DNA of 64,000 bases, taken from the NCBI GenBank assembly GCA_012934845.2, contig WNNJ02001392.1, positions 62,001-126,000 of the forward strand, written 5' to 3'. The position numbers and the translations under genes are program-made. Positions 51,684-62,321 of this stretch are shown here, piece by piece (the first letter of the stretch is position 1; every line of letters begins with the position of its first letter). Origin of the DNA: Pomphorhynchus laevis. Taxonomy: Eukaryota > Acanthocephala > Palaeacanthocephala > Echinorhynchida > Pomphorhynchidae. The notes under the pieces were generated by a model. The model was not told where the DNA came from. It ran no database searches and was given only the letters and a program-made list of their open reading frames with translations.

Positions 51684-53204
51684 TTACCCGCTATAATTTT
51701 TAACGATAAAAATTGATATTTTCGAAATAACAATGGATAAAGCAATTGCTGACACTGCTTTTAATATAGTCACTTTAATATGGTCACTTTTAACCGGTAC
51801 AGCTTCCATTGAATATTTTCCACATTTGACGATTCGTACATTTGCCCATGAGCCTAGTTTTATCTTCGAGTTTCCAGGAGCACACAAAACTTGCTCATAA
51901 CGCTTAGTATGACCGACAAGATTAAAGCCATCTTTGGCTATCTCGGTAAACAAGCACATCTGAATAGAATTTAAATGTCTGTCAAATGACTGGTACGATT
52001 TGAATATTTTCGTTAAATGTCGAGTTCTTTTTCTCTTTACTATTGTTGATAATTGGGGTAGCAAAGCCGCGAAAGTGTTTGATCTTGGGTAAAACTGATT
52101 TATATACAAGGATGGAAACTTATATTTCTCAATCAATTGCATTGTTAATTGGAAGTCTTGTTCTGTTTCAGTTGGATAGCCACATATTATATCAGTAGCA
52201 ATGTGGACTCCGCCTGGAACTGCACTAGTTACGGTTTGAACCAAACTCTCAAAGTCGTCAATACAATACTCACGACGCATATCAGCTAACACCGAGTTCG
52301 ACCCGGATTGTACAGGAATATGCAGAAATGAATAGACCCTGGTATCGCTTAATATCCTTACAAGATCCTGAGCATGCGTGTACATATACGGAGGATTCGT
52401 CATTCCTAGACGTATCATACATCCAATTGGTGTTACTCTCAAAATCGCATCAATTAGCTTAATTATATCAGTTCCTATGTCAATACCATATGCACCAAGA
52501 TCTTCAGAAGTCAACCAGATCTCACGTACACCTTCACAACTAAAAACAGATGCACAACGATCAACAATATCTTTAATAGAATAACTTCTTAACTCTCCTC
52601 TTGCTAATTTGGTCTTACAGTATGTGCAATGATTTAAACAACCTGAGCTTACCGAAATAATCTCAATGAATTTGTTTTGACGCACTTTAGGTATAACGAG
52701 AGATGGAAGTTCACGTTTACCTATAAGAATGGTTGTATGCCCTTGCACAGCTTCGTCTACTACTTCAACAACACGATCAATATAGTCAACTCCAACAATA
52801 CTTACGTTCCACTTATTTGAGAAACTTTCACCATCTACTTCCGTAACGCAACCGGCAAGAACTATCTTTTTTTGTAGTTTAAGTCCTGTATTAATAAAGT
52901 GTATAAATTTATCTTCAGATGGAGTTTTGGCAGTACAACTGTTGAGTAGCCAGACATGAGCATCCTGCATATCCTCTGTTAGGATATATCCGTTGCTTTC
53001 TAGTAGCCCGGACATAATTTCAGAATCAGACCTATTATGACTGCATCCCCAAGTTTTTACGAATACTCGGTATTTTTCTTGCATTGAACTCGCAATATTC
53101 TCTAGGCAAATCGTCATTACCTGACTTGATTTTTGCTTATCAAGACGGGTTTCAATTGCTTTACTAGGTCTCCTGATATCAATATCTTCAATGTCGCAGG
53201 ACAT
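51684..53204 (-). CDS. CDKAL1: Threonylcarbamoyladenosine tRNA methylthiotransferase
   Basis: Radical-SAM enzyme that adds a methylthio group to t6A37 of tRNA-Lys(UUU), normally at the ER surface. Start chosen at Met 53204 (MSCDIEDIDIRR), giving 506 aa; an upstream in-frame ATG at 53327 would add 41 unlike residues and is disfavoured by the CTTTCAG acceptor-like site just before the chosen ATG. N-terminal UPF0004 domain with its three cysteines: FVKTWGCSHN, LLNSCTAKTPSED, VLAGCVTEVD. Radical-SAM motif GCLNHCTYCKTKLARGEL (CxxxCxxC) near residue 197. Then VQSGSNSVLADMRREY, TDIICGYPTETEQDF and YINQFYPRSNTFAA. C-terminal TRAM-like region VGHTKRYEQVL, and a final hydrophobic segment AVSAIALSIVISKISIFIV, consistent with the tail anchor of the family. 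No introns or lesions: probably a functional single-exon gene. Confidence 0.9.
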   Translation of the reverse strand: MSCDIEDIDIRRPSKAIETRLDKQKSSQVMTICLENIASSMQEKYRVFVKTWGCSHNRSDSEIMSGLLESNGYILTEDMQDAHVWLLNSCTAKTPSEDKFIHFINTGLKLQKKIVLAGCVTEVDGESFSNKWNVSIVGVDYIDRVVEVVDEAVQGHTTILIGKRELPSLVIPKVRQNKFIEIISVSSGCLNHCTYCKTKLARGELRSYSIKDIVDRCASVFSCEGVREIWLTSEDLGAYGIDIGTDIIKLIDAILRVTPIGCMIRLGMTNPPYMYTHAQDLVRILSDTRVYSFLHIPVQSGSNSVLADMRREYCIDDFESLVQTVTSAVPGGVHIATDIICGYPTETEQDFQLTMQLIEKYKFPSLYINQFYPRSNTFAALLPQLSTIVKRKRTRHLTKIFKSYQSFDRHLNSIQMCLFTEIAKDGFNLVGHTKRYEQVLCAPGNSKIKLGSWANVRIVKCGKYSMEAVPVKSDHIKVTILKAVSAIALSIVISKISIFIVKNYSG

Positions 53205-53388
53205 TGCGAATCTGAAAGTTAATGTCCAAATTAGTGATTTATAAAATTCAAAGTTTATTAGGATTACAATTAATTTTCCGGTGCATATTTTTACATTAAT
53301 GTAAGTCATTAAAATATTCCCGGACAAAATTTGAAATTTCTAATTTAAATTCTAGTCATATCAGAAGCATTTATCAATTGGCTTTTTA

Positions 53389-54225
53389 AATAGTTGATAC
53401 TGATCCAATATTGATAAATAATTATTGGAGCTTTATAAAAGTAAAAAATAAATTATTTTTGATATTTCGCTAACTTCTGTTAGCATCTTCAGAAAATTAC
53501 AATGATTTTTAAAATGTACATGCTTATATAAAAAAGTTCAAAAACAATCACCACCATTTGCTTTAGGCAGGTACTGCTGTTGTTAGCGATAACCAGCTGC
53601 TTTCACTGTTGCTTGAATTTTTAACACCATTTCGGCAACTTTTGAAGGTACACAAAACGCAATCCAGAGTCACTCTGGATTGAAGAATTGAAGTCGGGCT
53701 TAAATGAGAATGATGGCTACCGTTTAATTCTAAATCGGGATTGAGCATCGTTCTTTGTAAAGTTTGCTAATACATGCGTAGACCTGGCAGCACAACTTGA
53801 GTACCTACCTAATGTGCATCTTTGTTTTTACATGTTTTCTTTTTATATCCTTAACATTTTATTTGTTTCAGATTTCTGATGATGATTCCAAACTGGAATC
53901 GAAAATTCAATAAATTTTCTACCTCATGCGGGGCGTCTTGCCATTTCAATTTTGACTATTTATAATCATCTTTTTTTATTGCGTTTTGTGTACCTTCAAC
54001 AGTTGTCAAAATCTGCCGTGAATTCAAACAACACTGAAAGCAGCTGTTTATCGCTAATAACAGCAGCATCTGCTTAAAGAAAATGTTGGCGATCGTATTA
54101 AATTTTTTATAAAAACGTACATTTTTAAAATATATTGTAATTTTCTTAAGATTATAACAGTAGTTAGCGAAATATCAAAAAATTTCCTCTTTTCTTTGAT
54201 CCAGCTCTAATAATTATTAATTGGT
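53389..54225. mobile_element. Palindromic MITE-like element, copy 6, with a second fold-back inside
   Basis: Outer MITE: AATAGTTGATACTGATCC and TTATTGGAGCT at left (53389-53510); TAGTTAGCGAAATATCAAAA and TTTGATCCAGCTCTAATAA at right (54130-54215). The inner 53540-54090 is another long inverted repeat: GGTACACAAAACGCAAT (53649) with ATTGCGTTTTGTGTACC (53980), and GCTGCTTTCACTGTTG (53600) with CAACACTGAAAGCAGC (54030), about 120-bp arms around 320 bp of unique DNA. Confidence 0.75.
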
Positions 54226-54650
54226 TTTTATTACAAATGATGTTCACAGCCATGAAGACGTGTCAATTAACAACAAAAATTATTTGATCGTGATTGTTCG
54301 TTACCTTAGATTATGTAAACATTTTAAACAACGAATTATTCATTTAATACATTAATTGTGATTGATGTTTCAAATTTATTTATAACAATTGCTAAATCAG
54401 GTGTTAAATAACGTGCCAGGTTAAGTTACAGTAATTTCTGTAAATTGATATGAAATACCAATTCACTTGATATTTTTGTGTATAAAAATGAAAAACTACC
54501 GAATGTCGTTTTTAGATGTCTTGATCAACAAATATAATTATCTCTAAACATCACTATAGCGTAAGATAGACATCTCGTATAAAAGCTACTGCCACAACAT
54601 TATTCTCGAGACCTGCACTTATTTGTTCTTTTTATAAAATTGCTCCAATT
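54226..54650. other. Unassigned spacer
   Basis: No ORF or repeat recognised. Confidence 0.35.
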
Positions 54651-54666
54651 GAAAGGAATTTATATG

Positions 54667-55045
54667 TTGTTTTAAAATAAATATAAAATCACGAATAAGC
54701 TCTTCAAAATGCATTATACCGATCAAGTGAGGATGACCTACATAAATTTCGATAACCTCATACCACTCGACAAACGACGTTTGTCGAGCGGTCGTCGACA
54801 AACGATGTTTGTCGACGTTTGTGGATGAAACGTCCCCAACAAATACTGATTGGCTTGAAACGCTCGGGAATAAAAGACATTCCTAAACTCCATAAAATGC
54901 GACAACTTTATTAGCGTTATTTGATTTTAAACCTATAGCAAATCATTGTAGATTTATTGTTTTAAAATAAATATAAAATCACGAATAAGCTCTTCAAAAT
55001 GCATTATACCGATCAAGTGAGGATGGAATAATTTTAAATTATTCC
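54667..55045. repeat. 69-bp perfect direct repeat with adjacent palindromes
   Basis: 54667-54735 equals 54957-55025 (TTTTAAAATAAATATAAAAT to GATCAAGTGAGGATG). Hairpins lie between and after: CTCGACAAACG-A-CGTTTGTCGAG (54766-54788), CGTCGACAAAC-GAT-GTTTGTCGACG (54793-54817), GGAATAATTT-TAAATTATTCC (55025-55045). Confidence 0.9.
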
Positions 55046-55829
55046 ATGTAAGCATTGTTCTCGTTCATACGTTATACAAACTTAAAAGAAATTAAAAAAG
55101 TCAACTGGCATAACAATTATCACATACAGCGTAGTAACATATTCAGAGCTATACCTAATTATAGTCTTGAAAATGATCACCAAATTATTTTCAAAGACGC
55201 GAGAACTTAATTATAATTAAGAACTTGATTAGAAAAATACATTTGGAGGTAGTTCGTTGGATGGCAATCCACACTATTGTGATAAATACATAGTATGTTA
55301 CGCAAAAATAATATACTAGAAAATTTGAAATCTAGAGCAGGCGCACAAATGCAGTTCCTATCTATCTACTATAACTAAGAGCGAATTCCTAAAGGACTAG
55401 AGTTAACCAAAACAATTGAAATTATTAAAAAATTTCTTTCCAAAGATTAGCTTCAATCTCTGTGTGATCAATGGAATTGTGGTATAAAACATGCAGAATT
55501 GACTATGATTCGAATACTTAGAGACTATTGTGGATAGGTAAAAATACAATACACTCAAAGATTAATGGAGATAATATAGCAGTTCCGATAGTCAAATCAT
55601 ATAAAATAATTTTATTTTAAATTTGAATTTTAAATTTTAACTTGATATTAATATAAATTGTATAAAATTTTATATAATTATTTATTATTATTTTTATTTA
55701 TGTATAAAGATATTTATATTCAAGATAGTCTAAACTATCTTGAAAACAACAAATACTTACACATACATTCCAGAGTTCAAAAATCTTAGTGGAAAAGATT
55801 AATATTATTAATATTAATCTTTAAGCATT
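55046..55829. other. Spacer with a PLE tail scrap
   Basis: 55600-55710 resembles PLE 3' tails (TTTTAAATTTTAACTTGATAT, TATAAAATTTTATATAATTA). The rest is unassigned. Confidence 0.45.
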
Positions 55830-56724
55830 TAGGTTTGAAATCTTCGTGGAGGAAAAACAGCTGCGGTGTACCACAAGGCAGTGTTATCTCTATCCTACTT
55901 TTTAGTATATTTATGAGCCATTTTTCAGCTAGCTGCTCTAGTTCTTTATGTATTAAGTATGCAGATGATCTGACGATAATTACTATTGCAAGCTCTCAAT
56001 ATTATTCTAACAAAGTCGTAGAAATCGAAGTGGAAAATCTACTCAAATGGTGTAAGTATTGGTTTAAGTATTGGTGTAAGTATTGGTGTAAGTATTGGTG
56101 TAAGTAATGGTGTAAGTAAATCTACTCAAATGGTGTAATATGGCCAAGTCTAAAATAATTTTATTTTCGTTAAAGTCATCCATCCTTGTAGACGAAATTC
56201 CTAATTTTGATCTGACTAGAGTAACTGAATTGAAAGTCTTAGGTTTAACATTTCAATCTAACCTATCTTGGAGAAAGCATATTCGTAACGTCAAGAAAAC
56301 GAGAGCAACTCGAATGTATTTTCTTCGTGAATTAAAACGATTAGGAGCTTGCCAGGATCAATTAGTTCTATTTTACAATTCATGCATAATCTCGATCCTT
56401 ACGTACGGTTATCCAACTTTTTGCACATTGTCCAAAAGAGGGCATAGTATGCTTGTGAGAATTCACAGTAAAGCTCAATCAATATGTGGATGCGAGTTGC
56501 CTACATTTCATGCAATACTAGTCAATATTTTCAAGAAAAAGGCAAACTCGAACATTCTTCAAACGCTTACTGAACAGTCTTATTTATGTCACACCAATAA
56601 TCATTTATACTCAGCTGCTCTACGATCAAATCGTAAGTGGGCAACAGCTTGTTGTAGGACAGAACATCTAAAAAATAGCTTTCTCTACCGGGCTCTTGAT
56701 TACATAAATTCGTGTGGAAAATAA
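55830..56724 (+). pseudogene. Non-LTR reverse transcriptase fragment (lineage H)
   Basis: RT palm and C-terminus: KNSCGVPQGSVISILLFSIF, CIKYADDLTIITIA with intact YADD, LLKWC, then after a local expansion MAKSKIILFSLKSS, LKVLGLTFQSNLSWRKHI, CIISILTYGYPTF. Fingers and endonuclease are absent, and the frame is broken only by the tandem expansion at 56036-56138. Ends at DYINSCGK. Confidence 0.8.
56036..56139. repeat. 12-bp tandem repeat inside an RT gene
   Basis: Units of TGTAAGTATTGG between two copies of ATCTACTCAAATGGTGTAA (56036 and about 56119). Removing one flank and the units restores LLKWCNMAKSK, so the expansion interrupted the frame. Confidence 0.85.
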
Positions 56725-56969
56725 ATTTCGGGTCTTCGAAGTAGTTCGCGTTTCAAATATCAAACTACTATTTATTTTGGCTATTTATTTTCTCTATATT
56801 GTTATCAATTTGTGCAATGAAAGTGTTACAAATAGCGAAGATATCCACTATTTGGGTTTTTTGATAAATAAAAGATCTTGAATTAAATAAAGGATCTTGA
56901 ATTAATTGAAATGAAAATCAAAAACGAAAATTTTGAATAATAAAAAACACCTTATCTTACGATTACTGG

Positions 56970-57450
56970 ATAATCCCAAGCGGCAAACCGTCGACAGTTT
57001 TACTTTGTTGTAGCTGCAATGGTCAAAGCGCGAAATGCGTCGGCTGTAAGTGTGCAAAGTCCAAAAGACAATGTACGAACTGCAGAGCGCCAGGATGTAC
57101 GAACAGATGCGGACGCATACAATTGTCAAACTCAGCCAATGCAAGCGAACGGATTGGCTCCCACTTGCATATAACCGGTATTGCGTCAACGTAGGTCAGC
57201 GAGCGATATGTATCAACGACAGGTACCCTTACTACAAATTATAACATTGATGCGTACGGAAGCGCTGGGCCCTCGCGGATAACCGCTATCGAATATAAAC
57301 GATTGATAACCTTGTTTGGATCGCATTCAGAGAGGCTTGCTGAAGCAGTAGCTGATTTCGCTATTAGACTCGCTAGCGAAGTTATCCCATCTGATGCACT
57401 TGAGGCTTATGTAGCGAGTAGACTAATAGCTTCAAATAGAAATCCTGTAA
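56970..57450 (+). pseudogene. CXC-RT-RLE element fragment (R3)
   Basis: 56975-57115 reads GKPSTVLLCCSCNGQSAKC, then VGCKCAKSKRQCTNC and RAPGCTNRC, the cysteine cluster of the R1/R2 family (ATG lost). After an internal deletion 57258-57450 reads YGSAGPSRITAIEYKRLITL and SERLAEAVADFAIRLA, VIPSDALEAYVASRLIAS, matching R1 residues about 288-345. Some 240 residues between are gone. Confidence 0.75.
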
Positions 57451-57482
57451 CATATTCCTCTCCTCGTGAGGAGAGGAATATG
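57451..57482. repeat. Fold-back scar joining R3 and LINE LD
   Basis: CATATTCCTCTCCTC, 2-nt spacer GT, then its perfect complement. The right-hand arm continues into the LINE; the left arm is its reverse copy at the broken LINE 3' end. Confidence 0.95.
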
Positions 57483-59195
57483 CTATTGTAGGATAGGAAA
57501 GAGACGATTTGAGTAAGGCAGAGCGGAGAAGGAAAAGGTCGAGATTTCTTTAAGAGCGACGTAGGATTGTAGGTGTGTGAGGAGGGGTTTGGTTGTGAGT
57601 AAGATCAAGGGTGACGAGAAAGTGATCGGAGTGACCAGGATCGAAAATGGACAGTGAGGTGTAGGCAGCAAAATGATCAGGGACGGCGATGATGTCGAGT
57701 GCTCCACCAAATATATGTGTGGGGCAGTGGAGATGGGTTTGTAGTTATAGCTGAATAGAATGTTGATGAATTGGATGAACTCGGTAGAAGCGGGGCGGTC
57801 GAGACGGATGTTAAAGTCGCCAAGAACGATTGAAGGGATTGAGGACAGAGAACAGTGAGACAAAAGATCAGCGAGTTCGGTAAAACATAAGGATGTAGGA
57901 GCTGATGAACCAGGACGGTGTACACTGGCGAGATCTAGAGTGGTCGGGTTAGAAGAACGACAAGTGAGCAGTTCAAAAGAGCAAAGTCTGAACGGGAAGT
58001 GATTTTGCGAATTGACGCGGGGTGACGGGCGAATGCGACAATACCGCCATGATTAGAGAATTTAGAACGTGATTTACTGAAGGGGCGAGCGGATTCGACT
58101 AGTGAGCAACCGGCAGAGAGCAAACGGCGGATGGAGAGGTCGTCAGAATCGGAGTGCCAGGATTTGGTGAGACAAAAGAGATCGATAGATTGCTTAGTGA
58201 ATATGTTGAGGATGAGATCGGATTTATTAAGAATAGATCTAGTGTTGAGGAGGCCTCGGCGGAAACCGTGTGCGGTGGTGATAGGGGGTAGTGGAGAAGA
58301 CACATAGGGGAGATGAAGCGCCATCGAATTTTTGGGCGGGTGTGGACAACTTGAAAATTTCCGTCGATGTTTCGGATCGAGAGAGATGTTTCGTCGTTTT
58401 CCTCGCGAAGGCATTTTTCGATGCGGGCAGATTAGAGTTGAGCGATTTCGGAGGGGGTGCTATTGGGGAAAATGCGAGTGGCTGAAGAGGACATGAGTTT
58501 GAATCGTTGGGAGAGGACAGAAGACGCGTGGGAGCAATCCTTGAAAATCATTTTTTGAAGAGGGGGTTGGGAAGGATTAGATTGAGAAGATTTATTTAGG
58601 CGGATGAATGCGACAGGGTATTTGTTGAAAAAGGATGTTATCTGCAGGAACAAGAGACGAGGGGATAGATCTGAATGCGGAAACATCGTGGTCGAGACGT
58701 GCTTGTGGAGATAAAGAGGTCGAAGGAGTGATATTAGTGACGATGGCGCAACAATCGCGAGAAGAAAAGCATTTCCGTAAAGGAGGACGAGTAGAGTGAG
58801 TTGGAGAGATAACAATATACGAGCTGAGAGTTGAGGATATCAAGGGAGTAGGTTTAACAGCGAAAGACAAAAAGGATTTGGATAATATAGAGGGTGGTGA
58901 GCGATGGGAGGAAATGTTATGAGTGGAAGGATTGTGGAGGTTGGTGGAGGTGATTTTGAATGAGGGATGTAGGTTATTGAGAAACGAGACAGAAGGGAAG
59001 ATACTGGGGTGTCGGGAAGTGAAGACATGAGATTAGAAGTGCATGTGATGACAAGATCAGTGGGTTGACAAAGGATATCAGTAACGAGTGGAGTGGTTTG
59101 AGTTGTCACGTTGGAGGTTGATATGTTCTTATGGGAGAGGTCGCGTATAAGTTTGTTGGCACAAAAGCCGCATAGGAAGTCTAACAATCAAGTCT
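57468..59195 (-). mobile_element. CR1/L2-like LINE, copy LD (lacks 3' end)
   Basis: Minus strand: ORF1 from DFLCGFCANKLIRDLSHKN (59187) through QARLDHDVSAFRSI and HASSVLSQRFKLMSSS, then endonuclease LLNTRSILNKSDLILNIF, LCLTKSWHS (E to K in the catalytic TESWHS), NHGGIVAFARHP, VLGDFNIRLDRP and a terminal LPYSNRL-type segment. It ends within the endonuclease at the hairpin. The catalytic Glu change alone should inactivate it. Confidence 0.85.
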
Positions 59196-59203
59196 AACAT
59201 GAT

Positions 59204-59305
59204 TCATCAGATGAAATAAGTCAATAGCATATATTTGGCACGACTGCGATGTTGTGTCGAAGTATAGGGGCCGAAACGTGATTATATAGCAGTTCCCTCT
59301 GATGA
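59204..59305 (+). ncRNA. PLE-associated structured RNA domain, copy 5 (diverged)
   Basis: Outer stem TCATCAG/CTGATGA kept. P2 reduced to CTGCGAT/ATAGCAG-like, P1 5' strand GGCACG no longer matches GGGGCC. The block GGGGCCGAAACGTGAT is conserved. No RT precedes it; LINE LD abuts it. Confidence 0.55.
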
Positions 59306-59394
59306 CATCTATTCCTTATTCTGATACATCGTATGTTATTTATTAGTCGACTTTTAAAAGATGGATTTTTATTTAAAATTTCAATTTTAAATTT

Positions 59395-59579
59395 TAATCG
59401 TTCACGGCGTATAAACATCGAGAAGAAACAAGAGAATGTTAATCACGAATTTTCACCTATTTCAAGTCTTTTTCAAGTGATACTAATTGTATCACTTGAA
59501 AAAGACTATTGAAATAGTTGAAAATTCGTGATTAACATTCTCTTGTTTCTTTTCGATGTTTATACGTCGTGAACGATTA
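59395..59579. mobile_element. Large fold-back palindrome (about 90-bp arms)
   Basis: TAATCGTTCACGGCGTATAA at left and TTATACGTCGTGAACGATTA at right; inner AGAAACAAGAGAATGTTAAT with its complement; centre GATACTAATTGTATC. Arms differ at only a few positions. It starts within a PLE tail (59306-59400). Confidence 0.85.
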
Positions 59580-60489
59580 ATGGACACATCGGATGTATCA
59601 ATGGACTTTAAATTTTAACTTGATATAGATTATATAGCATCTTATATAATACTCATTTATTATTTAATAAATGATTAAATAAATGATATTTAATAAATGA
59701 TAATATAAATTGTATATTAGAAATTATATAAAATAACTGTTATGTAGGATCGAGGAATAGGGCTCAAAACCTGATACATCGTCTGTTATTTATTAGTCAA
59801 TTCATAACAATTGAATTTTATTTTAAATTTTAATTATAAATTTTAATTGTTAGAAAAATAAATTCTATAAAATCTTATATAATTATTTATTATTTATCTT
59901 TATTTTTATTGATAAATATTATTAGAATGAATCTATAAAACTCACTGGCTCAGTTAATGAGTAATGCATTCTACATAGAATAAAAATATAAAAAAATAAT
60001 AAGAATATAAAAGTATGTTCATCAAATGCTGAATTCTGTGCTTATAGAAGATGAGCTAACGCTAGCACGAACATAGACGAATCACATTAATAGGTTATCG
60101 CTATTTATGCCATCGTAAAACATGGCCTGATTCGTAGTCTCTGAACAACTTTAAAGTAAGACATAGATGGGAATTTGTGATTAATTAGGCAACGACTAAA
60201 ATTTTGGCAGAAATGATTTTATTCGCATCATGGTAAATCATTAAAATATCAATGTTCCCGAAGTTAATGACAAACCCTTAATAATCGTACAGATATCAGT
60301 GAATATCGATGCTGTCGCTTAATATACAATTTACCGACAGCATCGATTAAATTTATCGATTTATTTTTAAATTTATCAATTTATCGACAGCATCGATTAC
60401 AAGAGAAATATCAAAATAATTTTTAAATTATTAATTTGAATTCATAAAAATGACGTTTATTTTAATAAACGTCATTTCCTATAATCATT
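59580..60489. repeat. PLE tail repeat, first copy, and snap-back pieces
   Basis: 59775-59995 repeats at 60490-60715 (TCGTCTGTTATTTATTAGTC to TAATGCATTCTACATAGAAT). 59745-59780 keeps scraps of the structured RNA (ATGTAGGATCGAGGA, AAAACCTGATA). AAATGACGTTTATT/AATAAACGTCATTT (60448-60477) is a perfect hairpin made from PLE tail sequence; TTTATCGACAGCATCGATTA-type copies recur near 60328 and 60380. Confidence 0.65.
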
Positions 60490-60715
60490 ATTCTGATACA
60501 TCGTCTGTTATTTATTAGTCAATTCATAACAATTGACTTTTATTTTAAATTTCAATTTTAAATTTTAACTTAATATAAATATAAATTGTATAAAATTTTA
60601 TATAATTATTTATTATTTATCTTTATTTTTATTGATAAATATTATTAGAATGATCCTATAAAATTCACTAGCTCAGTTAAGTAGTAATGCATTCTACATA
60701 GAATAAAAATATAAT
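60490..60715 (+). repeat. PLE tail repeat, second copy
   Basis: Second copy of 59775-59995. Confidence 0.75.
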
Positions 60716-61401
60716 AAAATTTTACTTTTTAATTTCAACTTGATATAAAAATAAAATACGTAGACTATATAATTTATTATATATGTATATGATATTATAT
60801 ATAATACGTGTAGACAGTCTGATAACTGAGCATAACTTCCATTAAACGTGCAAGTACGTGATTTAACATCTATAGGATATCACCTCAATAGAGGTGAATA
60901 AACGTCGCACTTTTATCAGTGATAAAAATAATGTCCAGACATTTACAAATCTAACGAACAACCAATATCAAAAGACGAAACTGTGATTATCAACTTTGGT
61001 TGAGATTTTTCGATTGAACAATGGACTAAAAGTTACTAACAACAAACTAAAACTAAGTGAATTTCAAAGTATGATTTTTTGAAAACTCTACATAAATACG
61101 AAGAGTTGAGAACGAATAATTCCAAATGTCTGATAGCATACGTGCTCAATACGGACACTTCTCTAAATGCTTCGCATTTCATATACAAAGCATTTCATGG
61201 ACATTCCAGAAAGTAAGAAACTGCGCCCAACTTCATTTGCTCCTGACAGAGCAAATCACTGACAGAAGCATTGTCCAGAAACGACAACATAACATACTCG
61301 AATGCAATATTATACTATTGCTTATAAATAATCATTAAGAATTCGATTACTCAAGATATTTATTGCTTATGTTAAATTTGATAAAAACTTTAATACCGGT
61401 C
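60716..61401. other. Unassigned spacer
   Basis: No recognised gene. A 70-codon plus frame at 61126-61338 has no nameable relatives. Confidence 0.35.
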
Positions 61402-62305
61402 AACGCATATCTCTCAAAGCGTCGACTCCATTATGCTTTTCGAGTCTAACACCGCTCTCTCAGACGTGCTTTCCGCTCGATCACTCCATCTTTCCGTGAT
61501 TCTAATCTTGCTCTTCGCCGGTCTCATTTCAACCTACTACGTACCAAATGCAACCCCTTCTGGCAGCATAAAATAATCACTTCATTCAACTCTAAGACTC
61601 TCTGACATACTTTTAACTCAATCCTTGCTCACTCCTCTTCGCCGTGCAACATCAATGCCCATGATTATTCGTCATTTCTCCAGACTAAAGTATCCACGTT
61701 GCTCTCACACTACCCGGTCTCCATCCTATTCCACTCTGTACACCTACCGAAGTATCGTCTGTCCTCATGTCCTTGCCCAACAAAACATACCTGCCGATCC
61801 CCTGCCTACTCACATACTTAAATCCATATGCTCATCGATATCCCCATTTCTCACAACCTTGTTTAACTCATCCATCCGCAGTCGTATTTTCCCTTCACAC
61901 TGAAAATCCGCAACCGTTCGTCCCTTCCTTAAGAAACAATTGCTCGTCCCCTCCCTTCCTTCTAGCTATCGCCCCATTTCACTACTTCCTACTCTTTCTA
62001 AGCTCTTAGAACGCCTCATCTTAATACAGATCGACGCTCATCTCACGTCAGCCAATCCGTACCCTCCTTTCCAATCCGCTTTCCGCTCTAATCACTTTAC
62101 AGAAATTGCATGCATGAAAGTTTACAACGACTTACTCATTTCTCGAGACAAGGCTCTATATAGTGTTCTCATCTCCCTCGACTTCTCCTCCGCATGCGAC
62201 ATTGTCGATCACTCCGTCCTTCTTTCTCGCCTTCGTTATGATTACGGCTTTTCTTCCTCCTACGTAGCATGGTTCGCCTCATATCTATCCGACCGTTCCT
62301 ACAAA
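61402..62305 (+). mobile_element. CR1/L2-like LINE, copy LE (internal fragment)
   Basis: Begins inside the endonuclease end (LSKRRLHYAFRV-type), runs through a small deletion at 61742 and into the RT (SSYRPISLLPTLSKLLERL, FQSAFRSNHFTEIACMKV, VLISLDFSSACDIVDHS with AFD changed to ACD, a catalytic Asp neighbour). Ends at SYLSDRSYKF where the sequence changes abruptly. Confidence 0.8.
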
Positions 62306-62321
62306 TTTTGACTAAGTAACT

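Noticed and set aside
51684-53327. Bacterial origin for the methylthiotransferase
   Set aside because: The KTWGCSHN/LLNSCTAKTPSED text and a C-terminal hydrophobic anchor fit eukaryotic CDKAL1, and neighbouring DNA is eukaryotic TE sequence.
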